64,000 nucleotides of DNA from Breoghania sp. (lineage in GTDB: Bacteria; Pseudomonadota; Alphaproteobacteria; Rhizobiales; Stappiaceae): assembly GCF_963674635.1 (NCBI RefSeq), contig NZ_OY771475.1, positions 2,914,001-2,978,000 of the forward strand, written 5' to 3'. Below are positions 9,381-18,369 of this stretch, piece by piece. The translations under genes were made by a program, and so were the position numbers. The notes below the pieces were generated by a model that worked only from the letters and a program-made list of their open reading frames with translations, was not told where the DNA came from and searched no databases. Numbering within the stretch: position 1 is the stretch's first letter; every line of letters begins with the position of its first letter.

Positions 9381-9725
9381 AAGTCCCTCCCCCTTTTCGA
9401 AGGGGAGGGCCGTTGTTTGGACAGATGTCCGTGCGAATTTCCCTGCGGGATCCAAACCTGACAAGCCTTCGATCCAGCCCGTAGCCCTGCCAGAACTGTT
9501 GCCGTGGCAGGGAGGCAGTCATTTTTTGCATGCCCGAGATTGGACAGGGCTGAAGAAACGCGCACGTGTCGTGTTCGCAGCCATCGCGAGTGGAGCCAAA
9601 CGATCATCAGGCCCCGCTCAGCAAGAAGTAAGGAGCGGGACCTATTTTCTCGCTGCAACAGACTGTTAAACCAGTGTCAACAGGGTGCGCAATACAGAAA
9701 CCGGCCCCACACTCTGCTCGGACTA
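9381..9725. other. Non-coding stretch with possible IS debris
   Basis: No intact gene is seen. The last plus-strand codons before the DUF6165 gene read NRPHTLLGL, which resembles the C-terminal RPH-S-LG signature of IS3 transposases, so this may be the tail of the same or another insertion. Confidence 0.4.
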
Positions 9726-10117
9726 TTAGTATGACTGATAGCTTTTTTCTTCTATGATATCGGATTCTTGGCAGATGTTTATTTGCCGCTTGAGTGAGGC
9801 TCTGAGATCATTCGTTTTGTAGACGCTGCGCGCCAGATCGATGAATTCGGCATCAAAATCCTGGGCGGATTCCTTTTCACGAGTTTTGTCCTCAATATCC
9901 CATAAGCGGGAATTGACCTCTGAGAGCCTTTCCTTCAAATGTGCCGCGTCGGGATTAAAATCCAGTATTTCCTGACAGATATCATTTAGAATTGAAAGCT
10001 CATGCGCAACGTTTGCTTTCGCTTCTATATCTTTTATCATCAACTTTTTGATTTTTAGAATCGTTATCTTGTCGATACCCCCCCCCCCCAAGAAACCGGT
10101 ACTGATGGCGTGCTCAT
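9726..10117 (-). CDS. DUF6165 family protein, frame interrupted by poly(G) tract
   Basis: The conserved body (IDKITILKIKKLMIKD, then VNSRLWDIEDKTREKE and EFIDLARSVYKTNDLRASLK) is the DUF6165 family, small helical proteins of unknown function often found beside glycan or sulfotransferase genes. The only ATG with a family-like N-terminus is at 10117 and reads MSTPSVPVSW, but a run of 12 G (minus strand; 10078-10089) follows it. With 12 G this frame stops after 17 codons; with 10 or 13 G it would run into IDKITIL. As sequenced, the body is open only from a TTG at 10091. The gene is either off by slippage, a pseudogene, or affected by a base-count error. The gene is A/T-richer than its neighbours. 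Confidence 0.75.
10078..10089. repeat. Homopolymer of 12 C (12 G on the coding strand)
   Basis: Twelve consecutive C on the plus strand lie inside the 5' coding part of the DUF6165 gene. Runs of this length slip readily during replication, and this one sits exactly where one base more or two fewer would restore the frame. Confidence 0.9.
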
Positions 10118-10196
10118 GTATATTCCACTTTTGGCCGCTTATGCAATAAATGAGTGTAAATGCACTATTAGCGCTATATTAGGCGATCGTCTATGA

Positions 10197-11114
10197 GTAA
10201 GTTGGTGTAATGGATCAATTCTAAAGGATCGCCGCACGCGATGGGCCAAAAAGCTTATCCGCCGTTTCGATAGGCGCTATACAAACCGAGACTACAGAAC
10301 CACCCCGGGCATACTCGCAGAAGACGGTACAAAACACATAGCTCTGGCGGCACGCAGCACCAATAGCAGGAAGGCGGCATTTACTGCGGCGGGGCTTGGT
10401 GACAGGATTCATTGCGTAACGCTGGGCTGGGTCTTTTCGCATGCTCACTCGGTTCCAGTGGTCTTGCATCTGACAAAGAGGAAGCAGGAAGGAGGCCAAT
10501 ATGGAAACAAGCTCGAATCCTGGTTTGAGGTTCTGGATCTTTTTCCAAAAGGTCATGTCGAGCTTATGCTTCACGACTTCGAGCCTGAAGACGAACGGTC
10601 TTGGATCTCCTATCTAAAGGACAAGGGTCTGCCTGCCGAGCCATATTGGTATCAAGACTATCCGGGGCGCTTTGCGAAGCCGGAAGTTCTGGATATTTCA
10701 CATTATCTGAAGAACATTCCATTGCTCGAGGCCGAGGATCTCAGCGGTGATCTAGATCTTCCGGATCAATATGTGACGGTGCAGTGGGATTCCAACGAAG
10801 ACGCTAGAACCCTTCCGCTTGAAAGTCGAAAAGCCGTTCTCGATGAATATCGCAAGTCCGGTTACAAACCCGTGATCGTTGGAGGAGAGGCAGAAAACCC
10901 GGCGCTAAAGAACTCTCTTCGGCATATCGGTTACGCGATGTCAAAGGCGCGCTTCCATGTCGGCGTGGACTCTGCCTTCATGCATATGGCGTTCCTATAC
11001 TTCCCCCATCAGGATGTGCACCTGTATAATAAGAAGAATGGCTTTCAATCGCACCATCTTCGCAGGGCGCTCGACTGTGGGTGCATGCTCAATCTGCACT
11101 ATGATGATATTTGA
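10197..11114 (+). CDS. GT9/heptosyltransferase-like glycosyltransferase, 5' end unclear
   Basis: The C-terminal half shows a GT-B fold donor-binding pattern: DQYVTVQWDS, then YKPVIVGGE and the signature GVDSAFMHMA, as in glycosyltransferase family 9. The coding frame stays open back to 10197, and its upstream part looks real (TAAGLGDRIHCVTLGW, acceptor-side loop), but contains no ATG, GTG or TTG before the GTG at 10458. An ATG at 10210 is in another frame and stops after four codons. The true start is therefore lost, frameshifted or unusual; the legal start GTG 10458 would give 218 residues without the N-terminal domain. It is divergent from the DUF6165 gene across about 80 bp. Confidence 0.6.
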   Translation, partial: VSWCNGSILKDRRTRWAKKLIRRFDRRYTNRDYRTTPGILAEDGTKHIALAARSTNSRKAAFTAAGLGDRIHCVTLGWVFSHAHSVPVVLHLTKRKQEGGQYGNKLESWFEVLDLFPKGHVELMLHDFEPEDERSWISYLKDKGLPAEPYWYQDYPGRFAKPEVLDISHYLKNIPLLEAEDLSGDLDLPDQYVTVQWDSNEDARTLPLESRKAVLDEYRKSGYKPVIVGGEAENPALKNSLRHIGYAMSKARFHVGVDSAFMHMAFLYFPHQDVHLYNKKNGFQSHHLRRALDCGCMLNLHYDDI

Positions 11115-11740
11115 CCCATCCATCGGGCCGCCCGGCATTCAGCCATAAGCGAAGGGGGGCCGGAAGAAGACGTTCGAAAAGACGGGGTGCGGAATTGCAC
11201 CATGCGCTCCCCGGCGCGGTCAGTAAGTGAAGGCTGCGCACCGATCTGTTTGTGCAACGCCCGTGAAGTTGTTTTCAAGTTTGATCCAACGTGACGGAAA
11301 CCCAAACGTTTGGCTTGGCCGCCGTGGACTCAGTTGTTGACGTCGGGTTCCGCTTCGCTCGCATGCGAGAGGAGCGGCAAACTCCGACTTGGGTTCAGTC
11401 TGTCCACGTATTCGGTTGCCGTCAGCCGGTCCACCCGGAAGCGCGGGCGCTTTCGAGAGTGCTTCAGGAGGTTCCGCGACTACTGGGTCACGCGCAACAT
11501 CGACAGCCGCACGGTCCCCGGCACGAACAAGCGATATTTCGTGCGTTGTCAAAACCCTTTCGACGGCCACAACTTAGCCTGCGAGGTCGGTTGGGTTGGG
11601 TGCCAAGGTCTGCGGGCCGGCGCACTTTCGCTGGATGAAGGCAACCGCGATCGCGATTTCGGCCTCGTAGGAAATCGAAAGCGATATCCGTTCGGCGCTG
11701 CGACCTAGGACCTTTCCCCATAAACGGGTTACGTTGATGT
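11115..11740. other. Non-coding stretch, no recognisable gene
   Basis: Several overlapping short frames are open here, but none shows family features and none is consistent over its length. It probably is decayed DNA between the glycosyltransferase gene and the IS5-type remnant. Confidence 0.4.
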
Positions 11741-12560
11741 GTGAGATTTGATCCGACCTCCTGATAAGGAGGTTGCCATGCGCGTCACGAGTTGAGCGAT
11801 AAGGAATGGTCGATCATCGAGCCGATGCTGCCACGCAAGAGCCGGGGTGTGAAGCGTGTCGATGATAGACCCGTTATCAATGGGATCCTATGACGGTTCC
11901 GCACCGGCTCGTCGTGGCGTGGTGCCGGAGCGCTACGGCCCACGCATGACGCACTACAACCGGTTCTGCCGATGGCGCGCATCGGGCGTTTGGGACCAGC
12001 TTCTGGACGCGGTGTCAAAGGCTTACGACGGCGACATCGTGATGATCGACAGCTCCTGCATCCGCGTCCACCAGCATGGTGCCGGCGCGAAAAAGGGGGA
12101 TCTGAAGATCGGTACATGGGACAGTCCCGCGGCGGGTTGACGACAAAGATCCACGCGCTGGTCGATGCCGAAGGCCGTCCGGTCCGGATCGAACTCACCG
12201 CCGGACACGCCGGCGACGCGCCCATGGCCACCAAGTTGCTGGAAACGGTGGCGACGGGTGCAACCGGGCTGGCCGACAAGACCTACGATACCGACGGCAT
12301 CCGGGCCTTCGTGGCCGCGCGTGCCGGCTGGGCGAACATCCCGCCACGGATCACCCGCAAAGGCACATTCGCCTTCAGCCGCGGGGTTTATCGCCAGCGA
12401 AACCTGGTTGAGCGCTTCTTCAATCGCCTCAAACAGATGCGCCGCATCGCAACGCGCTATGATCGGCGCGCCGACAACTACCTCGCAGCTATCAAACTCG
12501 CCGCACTCCGCATCTGGATCAAATCGTTATGAGTCCGCCGCCTAATCAAGCCGGATTAGC
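11741..12560 (+). mobile_element. IS5-family transposase, multiply frameshifted
   Basis: A DDE transposase can be read with frame changes from about 11777 to 12532: ELSDKEWSIIEPMLPRKSRG, an in-frame TGA where a Trp codon is expected near 11890, a frameshift near 11920, ERYGPRMTHYNRFCRW, the first Asp in IVMIDSSCIRVHQHGAG, a second frameshift near 12105, then MGQSRGGLTTKIHALVD, the second Asp in LADKTYDTDGIRAF and the final Glu in RNLVERFFNRLKQMRR. The order and motifs are those of IS5 (IS427-like) elements. The 3' part from 11972 is still open, but the gene cannot make a full protein. Terminal repeats were not resolved. Confidence 0.85.
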
Positions 12561-12637
12561 TGCGGGGCCGTTGTCAGTATTTATTGGAGCCCTTGTTTCA
12601 AGGCGCGAGTAAATTAGGCGCGCGAAGGCTAAGACAC

Positions 12638-15106
12638 TTAGGCAAACACGATGCTATCGACGATCTGGGCTTCGGTGGCGTTGGCGATGGTCAGGCGACC
12701 GTCGTGACCAAAATCTAATACGTAGTTCGCATCGACCTGTTCACCGTATGTCGAGACCAGGGTCGCGGCCTGATTGGTACCAAAGTCGCTAGAGAACATG
12801 AGTGTGTCGGAGCCGTATTCGAAGTCGAAGACCGTGTCGGATGCGAACCCGGCGGCGAAGTGAAAGACATCAGCCCCCGCGCCGCCGTAAAGCTTGTCGT
12901 CTCCACCAAGGCCGGAGATTTGGTCGTCGCCGTTCCACCCCCAGATGCTGTTGGCCGCATTGTCACCACGCAGGGTGTCGCCATATCCACTACCGGTGAG
13001 GTTTTCGATCGAGATGTAGGTGTCGCCAGCGGCCTCGCCGGTGTTGTTCGCGGGGTTTAGCAGGTCTGCAACAACGCCGCTCGTCGCCAGATGGTACTGC
13101 GCCCGATCCGTTCCAGCGCCTCCGTCGAGCAGATCCGCCCCAAGCCCGCCGAAAAGAATGTCGCTGCCGTCCCCGCCATAGAGGACATCATTCCCGTCAC
13201 GACCAAAGATCTGATCGTTTCCGTTCCACCCCCAAATGCTGTTGGCCGCATTGTCGCCCAGCAAATTATCTGCGTATCCGCTGCCACAAAGGTTCTCAAT
13301 TGAGACGTAGGTGTCTCCGGCGGCCTCGCCGGTGTTGTTCGCGGGGTTTAGCAGGTCTGCAACAACGCTGCTCGTCGCCAGATGGTACTGCGCCCGATCC
13401 GTTCCAGCGCCTCCGTCGAGCAGATCAGCGCCAAGCCCGCCTAAAAGAATATCGCTGCCGTCCCCGCCATAGAGGACATCATTCCCGTCACGACCAAAGA
13501 TCTGATCGTTTCCGTTCCACCCCCAAATGTTGTTGGCCGCATTGTCGCCCAGCAAATTATCTGCGTATCCACTACCACAGAGGTTCTCAATTGAGACATA
13601 GGTGTCTCCGGCAGCCTCGCCGGTGTTGTTCGCGGGGTTTAGCAGGTCTGCAACAACGCTGCTCGTCGCCAGATGGTACTGCGCCCGATCCGTTCCAGCG
13701 CCTCCATCGAGATGGTCCGCGCCAAGCCCGCCGAAAAGAATGTCGCTGCCGTCCCCGCCATAGAGGACATCATCCCCGTCACGACCAAAGATCTGATCGT
13801 TTCCGTTCCACCCCCAAATGCTGTTGGCCGCATTGTCGCCTAGCAAATTATCTGCGTGTCCACTACCACAGAGGTTCTCAATTGAGACATACGTATCGCC
13901 TGCGGCTTCGCCGGTGTTGTTGGCTGCGATCAGAAGATCCGCTGTCACCGCAGCCGCAGCCAGATGGTACTGGGCGCGGTCGATGCCGTCGCCGCCATCG
14001 AGATGATCCGCGCCAAGGCCACCCCAGAGGATGTCATTGCCGTCGCCGCCATTGAGCATGTCATTCCCGGCATTGCCATAAAGATAGTTGGCAAGGCCGT
14101 TGCCATTGATCTGGTCCTGTCCGCTGCCGCCTATCGCGTTTTCGATCGACACGCCGAATGCGATGGCCAGATTGTCGGTCATGCCCATCACGTCGGAGAA
14201 GGTGCCTTCCGCCAGATTGATGACCTGATTGTAGCTCGTACCCGTCAGATCGAGCGTGTCCGTGCCGCCCGCATCCCAGATGGCGACCACGGGGGCGGTG
14301 TTGATCGCGAAATTGAACTGGGCGCGTCCGGCATTGGAATTGAAGCCGTAGACCGTGTCGCCCGTGCGTGTCGTCATGTCGGCGCCATAGATCGCCTGAA
14401 TGGCGGCGATGTCATGCAGCAGCGGCGTTGCGCCGTAGGATGTGGATTGCCCCGGAGGCGAATGGTCCGCGCCCGTGTTGGAAGCCTGAAAATAGGACAT
14501 CACCGTATATTGGCGGGTGTCCTGTTGATATTCGGCCATGTCGGTGTAGGTCGGCGATCCGCCGTTATAGGCGCCGGGATGCGAAAGCCCGATTGAGTGA
14601 CCAAGCTCGTGCACAAGTGTGTGGAAGCCGTATTCGCCATAGTCCAGATAACTGTTCGCCCAGTAATTGGGGTTGATCCAGACGTCGCCCTCTTCCTGAT
14701 AATTGGAATAGGTGCTGGGATAATAGGCCCAGGCAACCTGTGGCCCGGTTGTGGTGTTCGAAAAGCGGATATCCGCCGTGTTTCCGTTGCCGGATTCCAC
14801 GAAGGTCAGGGGGGTCAGGTCATCCCATAACGCAATTGCCTCGCGTGCCGCCGACCTCTGGGCCGCGGAAAAAGGCGCGTATCCGGACGCTTCGCTGCCA
14901 TACCCGGGATTGACCGTCGTGAACCCGTAGGTGACCGTCGTCGATGTCCAGCTTTGCGCGGGATCGGTCAGTTGGTCGATCACCTGGCTTAGCGTGAAGA
15001 CTGGCTTGGCGGCGTTTTGAGGCTCAACCGCATCGGCCTGGAACTGCCCGGTCGCGGCGCAATTCAGGCACGTGCAACCGAGGATGTCTTCATGTTCGAC
15101 AGTCAT
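12638..15106 (-). CDS. Serralysin-like M10 metalloprotease with RTX repeats
   Basis: This 822-residue protein has an N-terminal zinc metalloprotease domain with HELGHSIGLSH at residues 166-176 (three His ligands, Glu167 catalytic) and a Met-turn VMSYF around Met203, both typical of serralysins. The rest is Ca2+-binding RTX nonapeptides (GGxGxDxLx) arranged in four 97-residue modules, followed by a hydrophobic C-terminal tail ending IVDSIVFA, the form recognised by type I secretion systems. It has no Sec signal peptide, as expected for type I export. No T1SS genes are in the window. The first 20 residues carry a Cys cluster (CTCLNC), unusual for this family. The gene stands alone between IS remnants and a sulfotransferase gene. 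Confidence 0.92.
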   Translation of the reverse strand: MTVEHEDILGCTCLNCAATGQFQADAVEPQNAAKPVFTLSQVIDQLTDPAQSWTSTTVTYGFTTVNPGYGSEASGYAPFSAAQRSAAREAIALWDDLTPLTFVESGNGNTADIRFSNTTTGPQVAWAYYPSTYSNYQEEGDVWINPNYWANSYLDYGEYGFHTLVHELGHSIGLSHPGAYNGGSPTYTDMAEYQQDTRQYTVMSYFQASNTGADHSPPGQSTSYGATPLLHDIAAIQAIYGADMTTRTGDTVYGFNSNAGRAQFNFAINTAPVVAIWDAGGTDTLDLTGTSYNQVINLAEGTFSDVMGMTDNLAIAFGVSIENAIGGSGQDQINGNGLANYLYGNAGNDMLNGGDGNDILWGGLGADHLDGGDGIDRAQYHLAAAAVTADLLIAANNTGEAAGDTYVSIENLCGSGHADNLLGDNAANSIWGWNGNDQIFGRDGDDVLYGGDGSDILFGGLGADHLDGGAGTDRAQYHLATSSVVADLLNPANNTGEAAGDTYVSIENLCGSGYADNLLGDNAANNIWGWNGNDQIFGRDGNDVLYGGDGSDILLGGLGADLLDGGAGTDRAQYHLATSSVVADLLNPANNTGEAAGDTYVSIENLCGSGYADNLLGDNAANSIWGWNGNDQIFGRDGNDVLYGGDGSDILFGGLGADLLDGGAGTDRAQYHLATSGVVADLLNPANNTGEAAGDTYISIENLTGSGYGDTLRGDNAANSIWGWNGDDQISGLGGDDKLYGGAGADVFHFAAGFASDTVFDFEYGSDTLMFSSDFGTNQAATLVSTYGEQVDANYVLDFGHDGRLTIANATEAQIVDSIVFA
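12930..14050. repeat. Four 291-bp tandem repeats in the protease gene
   Basis: The same landmark (gatggtactg) recurs at 13090, 13381, 13672 and 13963, exactly 291 bp apart. Copies one to three are nearly identical and the fourth is diverged. Each unit codes for 97 residues containing an RTX block, a DRAQYHLA strand, GEAAGDTYVSIENL and a GWNGNDQIFG repeat. Confidence 0.9.
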
Positions 15107-16058
15107 TCCGGATCCATCTCACAAGTAGCCTGAGCAAGCCAATATGGGTATAGCGTCAAACTCTTACGAACGCTTAAAGAGCGTAACGCGTATTTGACAC
15201 GCTTGAAAATCGCATGGCCATGAGAACACGTCTAGAGAGAAAGTCATTCAAAGTAGTGTGGTGCTATATCGTGCTTCATATTACACGCAGCTAATCGTCG
15301 TTTCAGCATGGGCTTAAGCGGAACAATGTCGTTCCAGCCGATCTGTAACCTCTCCGCGAAGCTCAGGATCGCGTTCGAGGTGAACCCGGCTCCCTTGCCC
15401 TAACCTCTATCTTCAGCCTTCCACGCGGGGCCGTGAGCGTTTGCGGTTGCCTCGCCACACGAAGATCCGATGGCGATGTGTCGGCCACAAGAGCCGGGCA
15501 TTCGCGGGTCCAATTTCCCAGGATCGCTAGAAGCCGGAAGCGTCATAAAGTCGGTCAACTGGTGCGAGACAAACTCGAGCGACCACCTCTTGTTTGGGAA
15601 GACGGGGCTCAACATCGGTAGCCCTGTGCCCATTGCGCGTTTTCAACGACTTCGCCGGCGCATGGTCCGATTCTCTTCGCAATAAATCCTGATCTGCCGC
15701 TAAACCTTCATCCAACCATGACCGAGGTCCGGTTTGTGTTTGGCCGATCTTCGCAGGCAGAGCAATCGCCAGTCGTACAACCCGCGGCAGTTCTTCTTGT
15801 TACCAAGTGCCAGCCGGGTCGAAGTTCCAGCCTGTCATGTAGTCGCGCCCCTCCAGGATGATCAACACCGAAAGGTGGCCGGCAGCCTGCGACCAGAAAC
15901 TTAGTGATATCAGCCGCATACGCCGCCAATCCCAAACCAGTTCCATGCGTTTTACCCAATAACCTCCCCACCTCAATGGGCAGGGAACGTCTAGGTCATG
16001 TGCTGCCTTGCGCGTCTCTAGCAGAGGACATATGGTCGGGATTCAGGAGTAGTAAATT
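15107..16058. other. Long spacer with decayed coding-like sequence
   Basis: About 950 bp without an intact gene. Positions 15107-15300 are A/T-richer and should hold the protease promoter. Between about 15520 and 15970 the minus strand has protein-like stretches in several frames (for example GHLSVLIILEGRDYMTGW and LAADQDLLRRESDHA) broken by stops; I do not recognise the source. An AGGAG at 16044-16048 serves the next gene. Confidence 0.45.
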
Positions 16059-17066
16059 ATGCACTTGATCGCTCATATTGGCACCGGAAAGACCGGCTCA
16101 TCGTCGATTCAGGCTGCTCTATGCCAGTATGCCTCTTCTGGTCTTGGTGACTATCAACACTGCATCATTGGACATGGCGGAGAGGTTGCAACGAGTGAAA
16201 CTCTGCGGCGCCTAGCGCACGATCACATAGTCGGCTATGCGCCGTCACGCGCCGATCCTACTGGTGACGAGTGCAACCGTCGCAAGATCGCGTCGGGGAT
16301 TCGCGAGATAGTATCCGCAGGCCGCATACCAATTTTGTCTCACGAGAACTGGGCGAATATCGGACCCAAATTTGAAGATACAGACTTTTGGGCGAGCATC
16401 GGAGCCAATAGGCCGACGACCTACGTCTATGTACGGCCACCGGTCGAATACCTGAACGCTGCTTGGTGGCAGTGGCTCCGCTGGTATCGTCGCTATGAAG
16501 ACCCGGAAGCTGTCTTGAAAGCGTGGGGGGGCGGCTTCATTGATTGGTGGAAATTGCTGGCCCCATGGCGCCGCATTTCACAACTGAACGTGCGCTTGCA
16601 CAGCAAGGACAACACCCGAGATTTTTTTTCGCTTCTTGGCCTTACGTTGCCTGATGAGACGACACGATTCAATGTTTCAATGACGGAAGATCTGATCCGT
16701 ATCTACGACGCCATACCAGAGATCAGAGCGCCCCATGACTCTGTTCATGATGCGCTTCTAAGATCGATTGCCGGAAACGGTCCAAGGGCCCCATGGGCAG
16801 TCCCCAGACATTTGGCGGCGCATGTTATCGATGCAACGCGAGATGATAATATGCTGCTCGCGGCTTCGCTATCGCCTGACCAGCGAGAGGCGATGCTGGC
16901 CGATGCACGGTGGTGGGATGCCGCCGCCTATGATGAGGACTATGAAAAGATGCGACCGATCAAGCCCATGGATCGACACGTGGCAGAAGATCTCGTGCGC
17001 CGCACCGCACCGTATGTATACAACCGGATTAGACAGACGTCCGAGGCGCAAGCGGCTCCTTCGTGA
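16059..17066 (+). CDS. Sulfotransferase-like P-loop protein
   Basis: This 335-residue protein begins MHLIAHIGTGKTGSSSIQ, a PAPS-binding P-loop-like segment as seen in prokaryotic sulfotransferase-related proteins. A second motif with an Arg and conserved aromatic residues (TTYVYVRPPVEYLNAAWWQW) resembles the 3'-phosphate-binding region. Such enzymes transfer sulfate to glycans; the substrate is not known. An AGGAG ends about ten bases before the ATG. It is on the plus strand, separated by an IS3 remnant from the minus-strand glycan cluster, and is likely part of the same accessory surface-polysaccharide region (inference). Confidence 0.7.
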   Translation: MHLIAHIGTGKTGSSSIQAALCQYASSGLGDYQHCIIGHGGEVATSETLRRLAHDHIVGYAPSRADPTGDECNRRKIASGIREIVSAGRIPILSHENWANIGPKFEDTDFWASIGANRPTTYVYVRPPVEYLNAAWWQWLRWYRRYEDPEAVLKAWGGGFIDWWKLLAPWRRISQLNVRLHSKDNTRDFFSLLGLTLPDETTRFNVSMTEDLIRIYDAIPEIRAPHDSVHDALLRSIAGNGPRAPWAVPRHLAAHVIDATRDDNMLLAASLSPDQREAMLADARWWDAAAYDEDYEKMRPIKPMDRHVAEDLVRRTAPYVYNRIRQTSEAQAAPS

Positions 17067-17219
17067 ACCACCCCCGAATTCGGATCCCCGACCGCAGAAC
17101 ATCCAGGCTGTAGCCGGGACTTCCAGATTACGCGCTAAAATGCTCGGTTCATCTAGATATAACAGCCTGATTGCGCTTGTGTGCTCCCGGATTCCCGTGG
17201 TCCGCTTGCCCAAAGCCAA

Positions 17220-17440
17220 CAGGATCCGGCAACCGACCATATGCTGGCACCGAGAACAACATGCCGGATGGTAGCTTCGTGGAGAGCTTCAACGGTCGGA
17301 CGCGGACTGAACTGACAAATGAGACCATGTCAAGATACGGCGCTTATCCTCGTGTCGTGATCGTGGCATGGGCGATATCTACAACACAGAGCACCCAGCC
17401 TTGGACTGCCGAACCCGGCTGACTACGCCCGAGCCTGACT
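17220..17440 (+). mobile_element. IS3-family transposase C-terminal fragment
   Basis: Reading from about 17255 gives NMPDGSFVESFNGRTRTELT followed by YPRVVIVAWAI and, in the next codons, a decayed form of the terminal YN-x-x-RPHSALG block. This is the Glu-containing end of an IS3-type OrfB. Nothing else of the element is visible in the 150 bp upstream, so it is a fragment. Confidence 0.75.
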
Positions 17441-17526
17441 GCCGCAACCTGTGCCAATCGGAGTAAACACCAAAAGAACTCCGGTTGCGGCAGGATAATG
17501 ATCTAATGGCAGGGCATAATTGCCAT

Positions 17527-18369
17527 CTAGACTTTCTGCAATATAAGGGTGGCCTGCCAAAATTTTGCTGGATCATCAATATGAGATCTAATTACAAATT
17601 CCGGCGCCCAGTTTTGCTCGACAAAACTGGTGGGGCAGATTGCATCACCATAGATAGTCGCATCTCGGAAATCCCCACCGCCAGTGGGAATGTATACGAG
17701 TTGACCTGAATCGTATGCAGGCAACATTGCAGAAGCGTAGTCTGAAAAACGTTGAAGCCCCTTGTGCCACTCGCTGTCGAGACTCTTGCCCTTTAGATCG
17801 GCCACGAATTCGAGGAACCTACGCGGTTCAATCGTCAAACCAACAATTCCACCAGGACGCACAATACGTTTAAACTCATTCATCCAATGGCGATGAACAT
17901 TCTCGGGAAGATGGGTAAATACGGAATACGCAAGGACAAAATCCATACTTGCATCTGCATAGGGCAGCGAGCCGTGCGGGTCGATGTGCCTTAAGTCGCC
18001 GGGTACGCCAAGAGACTTGCAAGTGTCTACGATGGAGGGATCAATATCGACACCATGTAGGCCGTCGACTTTAACATCTTTCCAGAAGAAGCGCAGAAAA
18101 CGCCCCCACCCCGTCCCAAAGTCGAGAATATTCGAGTTTTCTAAAATCGGTTTGCCGACATTGAGAGCTTCTCTCTTGAAATACTCATAGAACGCAAAAG
18201 CCTCATTAAGCGCGTGCTTGTCGGATGAACCAACAAACTGCGCCTGCACCGATGCGGCCGGAAACCGAGGAAACTGAAGCCCCTGAACAATCTCAGAATC
18301 TGTGCTTTGAATTAGCAAATCCAACCATTGGCGATCGGAAAGCTCTCTAAATTCATCGATGCGAACCAT
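17527..18369 (-). CDS. Class I SAM-dependent methyltransferase
   Basis: This 280-residue protein has the Rossmann-fold motif I ILDFGTGWGRFLRFF at about residues 83-97, an acidic residue closing strand beta-2 (LHGVDIDPSI) and motif IV-like DFVLAYSVFTHLP, followed by FKRIVRPGGIVGLTIEP, all typical of Methyltransf_11/25 proteins. It uses SAM to methylate a small molecule or glycan; the acceptor is unknown. It is the last gene of a three-gene minus-strand cluster and overlaps the end of the GH99/RgpF gene by 17 bp, which supports co-translation and a role in decorating the same polysaccharide. Confidence 0.85.
   Translation of the reverse strand: MVRIDEFRELSDRQWLDLLIQSTDSEIVQGLQFPRFPAASVQAQFVGSSDKHALNEAFAFYEYFKREALNVGKPILENSNILDFGTGWGRFLRFFWKDVKVDGLHGVDIDPSIVDTCKSLGVPGDLRHIDPHGSLPYADASMDFVLAYSVFTHLPENVHRHWMNEFKRIVRPGGIVGLTIEPRRFLEFVADLKGKSLDSEWHKGLQRFSDYASAMLPAYDSGQLVYIPTGGGDFRDATIYGDAICPTSFVEQNWAPEFVIRSHIDDPAKFWQATLILQKV

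Noticed and set aside
11291..11708. Plus-strand frames of 115-132 codons between the glycosyltransferase gene and the IS5 remnant
   Set aside because: No recognisable motif, no consistent frame and no ribosome-binding site; treated as decayed sequence.
12930..14050. Regular repeats considered as a CRISPR array
   Set aside because: Unit is 291 bp and codes in frame for RTX modules; there are no short repeats with unique spacers and no cas genes.
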